In this document: in pieces, positions 56,815 through 64,000 of the stretch
Numbering within the stretch: position 1 is the stretch's first letter
Layout of the letters: each line of letters begins with the position of its first letter
Assembly (NCBI GenBank): GCA_034336665.1
Contig: CM067588.1
Location: 6,946,655-7,010,654, forward strand
Direction: 5' to 3'
From: Luscinia megarhynchos
Taxonomy: Eukaryota > Chordata > Aves > Passeriformes > Turdidae
DNA: 64,000 bases
Made by a program: the position numbers and the translations under genes
Notes under the pieces: generated by a model
Told to the model about the DNA's origin: nothing
The model's database searches: none
The model's input: the letters and a program-made list of their open reading frames with translations, nothing else

Positions 56815-57200
56815 ATGGAATAGCCCTGGAGAAAAGGACCTGGGGGTGCTGGTGGGTGAGAGCTGGACGTGCACCAACCACATGTACTGGGACCCAGAAA
56901 GCCCCCGAGTCCTTGGCTGATCTGATTGCACAGCGTGGGCAGCAGGGGAGGGGTGATTCTGCCCAGCTCAGGTGAGACCCCACCTGCAGAGCTTGCTCCA
57001 GCTCTGCAAACCAACATCAGAAAGGTGTGGAGCTGCTGGAGCAAGTCCAGAGACCACGGAGATGCTCCAAGGGCTGGAGCCCCTCAGCTCTGGATCCAGG
57101 CTGGGGCAGCTGAGCGTGAAAAAAGGCTCCAGGGAGACCTTAGATCCCCTTCCAGCACCTACAGGGACTCCAAGAGAGCTGGAGAGGGACTGTGCCTCCA
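56815..57200 (+). mobile_element. CR1 LINE internal fragment (about 385 bp)
   Basis: This is a sense CR1 with GACCTGGGGGTGCTGGTGG, CCCAGCTCAGGTGAGACCCC, GGAGCAAGTCCAGAGACC, CAAGGGCTGGAGCCCCTCAG and AAGAGAGCTGGAGAGGGACTG. The 3' tail is missing, so it is truncated at both ends. Loss of the tail suggests deletion or rearrangement after insertion. Confidence 0.85.
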
Positions 57201-58815
57201 TCCTGCCCGTGCCTTCATCCCAGCCATATCTTCCTCCTGCCCATGTCTCACTCTGCCAGCCATGCTCTTACAGAGCAGGCAGCAGCAACAGCAGGCCTTG
57301 CTCCTCCTCTAGACCCAGAGACTGCCTTTCCCCTCAGCTATGTCTTTGGGAAGGTTTTTTTCAGTGACACTATCCCTGTGAATGTTGGTGTCACCTCAGT
57401 AGCAGGTGCACGGTGGCACCTGCCAGGACAGTGCCTGCAGCCAGGCTCCTGCCAAGGACAGGGATGGGGACGGTGCTGTCACCAGTGCTCCCGTGCTGGC
57501 TCCTGGGTAACAAGTGTCTGCTCTGCTTCACCTGACAGTGTTCCAGAACACAATGCACCTTCCCTCAAGAGCTAGCTGCAGCTGGCAGCTCTTCATCTCT
57601 CAGGCTTAAAAATAGTCACTGGCATTACAAACAACCTTGCGTGGAACACAACAGAAAGCTTGTTTTTCATTCTCTCCATTTTCCTTGCGGGAACAAATGC
57701 TTTTATCTCCTTTCTGTGCTTGGTTGACTGCTCTGTGCAGGAGAGAGACATGAAGGATACAGCATATCTGGCAGCCCGCTTTGTGTAAAGGGAATGATCT
57801 TTTTATTTATTTCTGCTTCTGTTCTTAGGGGAACCAGGATGAAGCAGAAGCTTAGCAGCCACTGGTGAATTGTTTGGAGGCTGGTGGGTACCAGTCCCTG
57901 AGCTTTCAAAAAAATCCGCTAGCAGAGGGCAGACTTTGGCCCTTTCTCAAGAGCTCCTCCCAAATCCAAGGGTTGTCTTTCAGACTCAGGTTAATAAACT
58001 CTTGCATATTAACAGTTACAAAGTTTTTATCTCCTGCTAAAAAAGTATGAATTACGCAGCTGGGAAACACATGAGTTGGTGGAGCAGCCCATGGATCCTC
58101 TGTGCCACAAGCCCTGGGGCTTTTCTGCCTCTGCCAGCCCCGTTCCAGCTGTCGGCTCCCGGGCTCCTGGCCTGGCTTGGTGCCAGCCAGTTCCCCGGAT
58201 GGCCTGGAAGCCTGTGACAATGTCTGGCTCTGCTCTTCCTGGGAAAAACACAGCTGCCCGTGCTGGTTCTGTCCTTGCCGTGCTGCCAGCTTCACCACAT
58301 CGGGTTTTCCCCACAGAGCGGAGATAGTGAAAACCAGAGGTACATTACCTCGCTGTAATAAGGCATTTTCTGTAGTCCTTCAGAGCCTTCCCTTCACTGC
58401 CACAGGGGAAAGCTCTTGGTGGTGGCTTTAAGCCTGGCAGTAAGTATGGTTTTGGGAACCTGACTATATGGGGCTAGGTGGTTTATCCCACCCATATGCT
58501 GAAGCTGTGGCAGCACTGCCTTCCCGACTTTGTTCCCTAAATCAGCTGCTATTTAGGCTTTGTTTATAGCTGTGCTTAACAAACTGAGTGTTACATGTAA
58601 AGGTTCTTATTTATTATTTGGCAGACGGAAGGGTCTGTTAAATTCCAGTTGGAAATGAGTTGTGGGAAGATCAGGCTCTTTGCACACCAGCTTTGAAGAT
58701 CAGCTTCTTTGCAGAAGCTTCCTCCTGAAACAATGGAACAGGACCAGGGACATGGAACTCATGTAGCCCATGGCACTACCCTGGGAATGAGGGTCAGCAA
58801 CTAACAAAATTAACT
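57201..58815. other. Intergenic stretch, nothing recognised
   Basis: No exon, RNA gene or dispersed repeat was recognised. Confidence 0.4.
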
Positions 58816-58817
58816 TC

Positions 58818-58922
58818 ATAGAATCATGAGATGGTTTGGATTGGAAGGGCCATTAAAGCTCATTCCCTCGCCCCTGCCATGGGCAGGGACTCCTTTCCCA
58901 GGCCAGGTTGCTCAGCACCATG
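58818..58922 (-). mobile_element. CR1 LINE 3' tail fragment
   Basis: This is an antisense tail CATAGAATCATGAGATGGTTTGGATTGGAAGGGCC, followed by CCCCTGCCATGGGCAGGGAC and AGGTTGCTCAGC. It is a well-preserved terminus. Confidence 0.9.
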
Positions 58923-59850
58923 CAGGATTCTGTGCCACAGCCCCCAGGTCCTGTTGTGCCACTCACGCATATGATGCTCTCCTGCTTTATGTACGCAGTC
59001 AATCCTGAAAGATTTCCTGCCTTTTTTCTCTTCCTCCTCTCCATGCACAGCCCCTGAACAGCTACCTCTCTGCCTGCTGCCCTGTATGGAATTTTGACAA
59101 GGATTGTGAAGGCCCAAAGGTGACAGAGATACTAATTGCACACTGAATTTTCTACTCATTACTAGGACAAAGCTTCCCAGGAAATAATTCACAAGTGGAA
59201 GGGATGCTGAGGAAACGTCTTCTCCAGAATAGTGAAGGAGAGCGTTAAAAACAAGCAACAGGCAAACAGTTTGACATAGTTTTATTTTCTCACAGCACCA
59301 CTATGATCCGTAAGTCATAACAGGCAGATATTTCCAAAGAAGCCATAAGAATCCATTAATATCCATGTTGCTTAATCATGAAGCAGCACCGGTGCAGCAA
59401 CAATAATACCCAATGAGTTTTGATGCACTGAGCTCACATGCCTAGAGACTCCAGCTCTGTCAGCTGGGCTGCCTGGTGATGGGCAAGATGCTCTGCTCCT
59501 CTTGTCTCGCTCAAGCTTGTCTCCCACCAATCCAGCCACTGCTGTTTTCCATCAGTCTGCATCTCTCAGCCAGAGGCTGTGCTGTGGGGAAAATCCCACT
59601 GCTGTGTTTATCCATGCAAGCCAATCCTCAGAACCTGCTTCATGACACCAGGCAGCACTCAATGTGAACCTGCAGTTAATTATGCATTCTTGCTAAAATA
59701 ACTGAGTAGCCTATATTCTGGTATTTGCATCCTACTGAATTCATGTGTCATCTTGTTACATGCAACTTTGGTGTTCTGTAAATACCAAATTAAGTTCATT
59801 GTTCAGTCTTGAGGCGCCTGAGGCACAAGGACTCCACAACCAACTTCCCA
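58923..59850. other. Intergenic stretch, nothing recognised
   Basis: The sequence is mixed and AT-rich in its right half. No exon or repeat was recognised. Confidence 0.4.
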
Positions 59851-59852
59851 AA

Positions 59853-59925
59853 TGGAGAAGGCTGGACTTGATGATCTTGGAGGTCTTCTCCAAATGTAAT
59901 GATTTTATTACTCTATTCTACAGTT
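59853..59925 (+). mobile_element. CR1 LINE 3' tail, very short
   Basis: The sequence shows GGCTGGACTTGATGATCTTGGAGGTCTTCTCCAAATGTAATG, then a diverged ATTTTATTACTCTATT tail. It is sense-oriented. Confidence 0.75.
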
Positions 59926-60788
59926 ATTCCAGGAACTCAACTGGGGGAGGGCTCAGTGCCAGACCTTGCCAGGGACAGAGCTGGGCTCTGCTGGGCAAAC
60001 AGTGAGATGTGGCTTCAGTGCCAGACCGGTGCTGGGTGCCCCCTGCCACCAGCCCCAGCTACTGGAAAACACTGCTGATGTTCTGCATCATGGAAGGGGT
60101 TCCCGAAGAGTCAGAGAAGAAGCTACAAAACCATAAATTAACCTGGAGAACAGAAAAGTATAATCCTATCGACTTCAGTGAGAGTTAAAAGCAAACAGTT
60201 CTGTTAACTATTAACTGTTATAATTGAACAACATCAGAAGCCCAACCTGTGCTCTATGAAGAAAACTGAAGCTTCTACAAAAGTTACCAAAATGATGCCA
60301 TGCTCCCTTTATGGTTCTTTACAGAACATTACTTATTGTCAATGTTTTTTATGTTTGCTACCGAAATAAAAATGATAGCTCCCTACAAAACTGTGCATGT
60401 TAGTTAACCTCATTAAATCCTAAAGGATTAGTCAGCTGTTCCTCAAAGTTACGTGGTTTGGAAAGTGATTTTCTAATATGCAAACTTCAAAGAAATTTTC
60501 AAATCCCACAGCATAAGTGAGACAGACAAATGTTAATCCACTGGAGTGCGGCTTAATGTCCTGTTTAATTTTTTGTCTTGCTTGGTCTCTGTAAGCAGCT
60601 GGACATGAAGACTGCTTGCAACTCAGCCTCCACTTGTACCACCCCACTCATGAAACACAGATTCCTCTTCCACATGGATGACAATGCATGCAGGTACGAC
60701 CATGTTCCCTGTGTCCTTTCCCTGACCTACAGCTATGCACAGACACAAACCCGGCTAGGGAGGGACTCCCCAGGCCCACTGCTGGTTG
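59926..60788. other. Intergenic stretch, nothing recognised
   Basis: The sequence is AT-rich, especially 60120-60540. No exon or repeat was recognised. Confidence 0.4.
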
Positions 60789-60789
60789 A

Positions 60790-61022
60790 TTACAGACTCT
60801 TAGAATGATTTGAGTCAGAAGGGACCTAAAAGCTCATCTCATTCCAAATCCCATGCCATGGGCAGGAACCTCTAACACTATCCCAGGTTGCTCCAAGACA
60901 TGTACAACCTGGCCTTGGACATTTCCGGGGATGGGGCAGCCACAGCTTCTCTGGGCCACCTGGGCCAGGGCCTCAGCACCCTCACAGGGAAGAATTACTT
61001 CCTAATACCTACCCTAATTGTT
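60790..61022 (-). mobile_element. CR1 LINE 3' fragment
   Basis: This is an antisense tail ACAGACTCTTAGAATGATTTGAGTCAGAAGGGACC, followed by AATCCCATGCCATGGGCAGG, GGGATGGGGCAGCCACAGCTTCTCTGGGC and GGAAGAATTACTTCCTAATACC. Confidence 0.9.
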
Positions 61023-61990
61023 TCCTGTTTTAGTTAGTGTTAGGGAGCACAGGGAGTCTGTGCCTGCCCAGCATATCATGTGGAATTGGGAACCATTGCA
61101 CAGGCTTGGTGGGGACTACCCTGACTCAAACAATGCTATTAACTGTGAAGTAATGAAGGAATTAAACACACTGCATTTTGAGAGCACAAAGAACTGAAAC
61201 CCAAAATTAATTAAGGTTCACAGCTCCCCTGTGCAATGCAGAGGTAATTGCTCAGTTCATGGTTCATGTGGGGGAAGAGGGAAAGCGATGTGGCACAGTG
61301 GTAGCAGCTCTGTAAAGCAATACAAGAAGCACAAATGCCACTTCAGACCCAAGAAGCTTTTCCTCCTCCAAGAAGCTCCTCTTTCCTCTCCTGGGGCTCA
61401 CAGAGGACTGGGGGAGCTTGTGCGCTGGCTTTGTGCTCCAGTGCTGGGTGGAGTCTGGACAGAAACCCCTGGCTCTGGTCCCATCCCCTGCACCTCCCCT
61501 TTAAGTCCTGCAGCATCAGCCACATTATGCCAGGACACTCAGAGGAATCTTGGGATTCCCACTTATAAGTGCTGAAGGATGTTTCTGAAATGGAGACAGC
61601 CAGCAGTAAAGTCAGCAATCCAGGCTGAATAATGTATTCACTGCTGTGTTATCAGCTGGGAAACCTGTTAGTAATAAAAATACATGAGAAGAAGCAAAAG
61701 CACATGAATGTTTAAGGGGACGAGGGCATTCTCAAGGATGACACTTAGGCAGGCCCAGTGTGAGTTCAAGTGTCAGACATATCAAAAGGCTGTTGTATGG
61801 AAGCATTTTGGTGTGTCTGACATGCAGCGAGCACAGTTTTGCCTCAGGGATCTTATTTCATTCACCCAAAAATGAAAAGCATCACACCATACTCTGGAGA
61901 CCAGTGAAAGATCCTGTCACTGGACTCAAGGATCTCAAAAGTCTTTTCCAATCGAAATGGTTCTCTTTTCTTCCAAGTAAAGCAGCAGTA
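61023..61990. other. Intergenic stretch with a weak CR1-tail match at its right end
   Basis: No exon was recognised. At about 61922-61965 the pattern CTGGACTCAAGGATCTCAAAAGTCTTTTCCAATCG resembles a diverged sense CR1 tail. Confidence 0.4.
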
Positions 61991-62257
61991 TGAGAGGAAA
62001 TGGCATCAAGTTGCACCAGGGGAAGTTTGCATGAAACAGTAGGGAAAATTTCTTCACCAAAAGGGTTTTCCATCACTGGAACAGGCTGCCCAGGTCAGTG
62101 GTGGAGTGACCATCCTTGGAGGGACTGAAAAGATGTGTAGATTTTGGCATTTGAGGACAAGGATTAGTGATGGCCTTGGCAGTCCTGGATTAATGGTTGG
62201 ACTTGACAGTCATGAAGGTTTTTTCTGACCTAAATGATTTCATGATTATATGATTCC
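61991..62257 (+). mobile_element. CR1 LINE 3' end (about 265 bp)
   Basis: This is a sense CR1 with GGAAATGGCATCAAGTTGCACCAGGGGAAG, TTTCTTCACCAAAAGGG, CACTGGAACAGGCTGCCCAGG, GGTTGGACTTGACAGTCATGAAGG and the tail TTTCATGATTATATGATTCC. It is of the same general subfamily as the copy in LRIG2 intron 1. Confidence 0.9.
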
Positions 62258-64000
62258 TGACCTTTATGCCAATAACAGATAGTGTCCAAACCCTCAGGAG
62301 CCATCTAGCAACAGGACACGCTCTTTTCTCTTTGCGAAACAGTTTTAGAGGGCTGACAGTGAAGGATGAAGCACTGTGTACTTCCTCCCCTCAGCCTACA
62401 GTGACGTTGAGCCCAGCAGTGGGAGTTGAGAAGTGATATCTGTAAAACAGATGCATCAGCAAAGAAATAGAAGTCCCTGCTTTGTGAGAGGGAAATTAAC
62501 TTTGGCATCTTAGTTATAAGGCAGAGGAAAGGTTGGTGCTGGAATAGTCAGCTTTGAAGATTATCATATTGTCATTATTCATTAATGACTACAAAAGAAG
62601 CTACCTCTAAATTATAATGATGGAGTAGAATGGTAAACCTATGAAGTTTCTATTTGATCCATTTACTCCCAAACTGTCCTTTGCTGATAACTTACTAACA
62701 AAACCCAGAAATATTAATCAGATTTTGGCTACAGTGACATGTGCTGCTGTATAAACACTGACAGGAGAGAAAAGAATCTAAAAAAACCTTTTTCCCTCTG
62801 TTTAGAGCAATAATTTAATAATTTAATTATAATAGGACAGGAGCTCCAGAATTATGGATGTCATAATGTAGTGGGAGGATTTTTGTCTGGCAGATATGGG
62901 AGGGAAAAAAAACCCAAAAAAATGACATAAAGGTGCCTCACCAGTGTTCTCAGAGGAGCAGTGACATTGGTACATAAACTCTGGTTCTGAGACTGCCTCT
63001 GCAATGTTCTGAAAACCATGGTGAAAGGGAGGAACCCATCCAGAATTGGACACAGTAAAGTGGGAAGACAACAATTTATTTCTCAGTGGATGCTCAGCCG
63101 TGGCACCTCTCAGCAAGAATGTTGTGGAAGTCACAGGAAATAAGGAGATTTTTACATCTCAAGCGTGGGGAACCCTGGGTGAGCTGCCATGTACAGCCCT
63201 AACCCAAGGTAACTCTGAACCCAAATTTTTTCAAAGTTCTGCTGCTGTTGTAGCCACAGTCGGGTGACCTCTGCCTCGAGGTGAACTTCTTTTCTGTCAG
63301 AGTGCGTTATTCTACTTCTTGTACTAAAATGTAAATTAACTTAAAGCCTTTGTAAGCAGCTTATTCAATATGAGCTATAGTTACAGTTGGGGCTGTAAAA
63401 AATGCTCTCTGTAAAACTTCTATCAAAGTTATTTTGTGTTATTATTGCTTTCTGTGATGTGTCTGGATTTCCCAAACAGCAAATAATTCTGTACTTATCT
63501 TGGTTCCTTTGATAATATTTTTTATGACAGGTCTACTGAGACTCTAGCTACATCATTGACATCCGAAAAGAAGAATGGGAACAGTCTTTTCTAAATAAGT
63601 CTGTGCAAACCCTCGCATGTTGCTGCTTCAATACTAATCATGGATAGACAAGGAATGTATTAATCATATAGATTTGTACAAGTAATGTAACCAGATCTGC
63701 GTGAGCTGCTGCTCAGAATAACAAAGGCAGTCATCCTTCAACTGGGCAAGGCTGATCTGCTCAAATGAGGCTTTCTGGAAGGTTCAAGCGGTTGGAAGAC
63801 TGGCAAAGTGACAAAGTCAGTGATGTCAATAGCAGTCAAATAAAGGTTGGCTGTGTCACTCTGAAATCACACCTGGAACACCAGGGAGCAATCCCAGGAG
63901 AAGGCTGATGCACACACAGGTAACCCTAGCCTTCCCTCCAAATGCAGGGTTGAGGGGAAAAGGAGACTTGGTTTTCACTTCTTAACTTCCTAACACTCCA
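62258..64000. other. Right end of window, nothing recognised
   Basis: The sequence is AT-rich. No exon, repeat tail or RNA gene was recognised. Open frames are under about 105 codons. Confidence 0.4.

Noticed and set aside
46240..64000. MAGI3 or another downstream gene
   Set aside because: No CpG island, PDZ, WW or guanylate-kinase-like coding exon was recognised in this part.
1..64000. tRNA, rRNA or microRNA genes
   Set aside because: No tRNA A/B box pair with a cloverleaf and no rRNA segment was recognised by eye. A covariance-model scan would be needed to be sure.

Overview
The window is vertebrate nuclear DNA, most probably from a bird. It carries about twenty short, 5'-truncated CR1 LINE fragments, including many with the CR1 tail that ends in ATTCTATGA-type octamers. 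It is also fairly GC-rich and compact, with CpG islands and abundant G/C-rich minisatellites, as on avian microchromosomes. No bacterial, plasmid or viral gene was seen. The bird call is an inference, because CR1 also occurs in turtles and crocodilians.

Only one protein-coding gene is supported: a complete LRIG2 (leucine-rich repeats and immunoglobulin-like domains 2) on the + strand, from an ATG at 23959 to a TAG at 43485. I rebuilt 18 coding exons. Every junction has GT..AG ends and the reading frame holds across all 17 introns. The exons sum to 3141 nt, or 1046 residues, close to the mammalian protein (about 1065). The protein has a signal peptide, LRRNT, about 15 leucine-rich repeats, LRRCT, three Ig domains, one membrane helix (about 806-829) and a cytoplasmic tail of about 217 residues. 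A CpG island covers the promoter and exon 1. A probable 3' UTR with several AATAAA signals runs to about 46.2 kb.

Layout. 1-5.8 kb: single-copy-looking DNA with minor tandem duplications. 5.8-7.1 kb: a strong CpG island with no recognisable coding exon. It may be the 5' end of a neighbouring gene; in mammals SLC16A1 lies upstream of LRIG2 in the opposite orientation, but this is inference. 7.1-23.2 kb: intergenic, with two large minisatellites (a 15-bp GGGAGCTGTRGGRCA array at 16.0-16.6 kb and a CCATCCAC-type array at 18.05-19.14 kb) and a small CpG patch at 14.9 kb. 23.4-23.75 kb: a third minisatellite directly in front of the LRIG2 promoter. 24-43.5 kb: LRIG2. 43.5-46.2 kb: probable 3' UTR. 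46.2-64 kb: intergenic DNA with many CR1 fragments, a 335-bp (GGGAT)n tract and AT-rich stretches, without recognisable exons.

The only functional unit I can see is LRIG2 with its own promoter, introns and 3' end. I found no previously undescribed system. The items most worth a second look are an upstream minisatellite that stays open in frame with the LRIG2 start, CR1 tails sitting within about 40 nt of two LRIG2 splice acceptors, a nested CR1-in-CR1 insertion, a divergent and shorter last coding exon, and long G-rich satellites with quadruplex potential that generate large spurious open frames.
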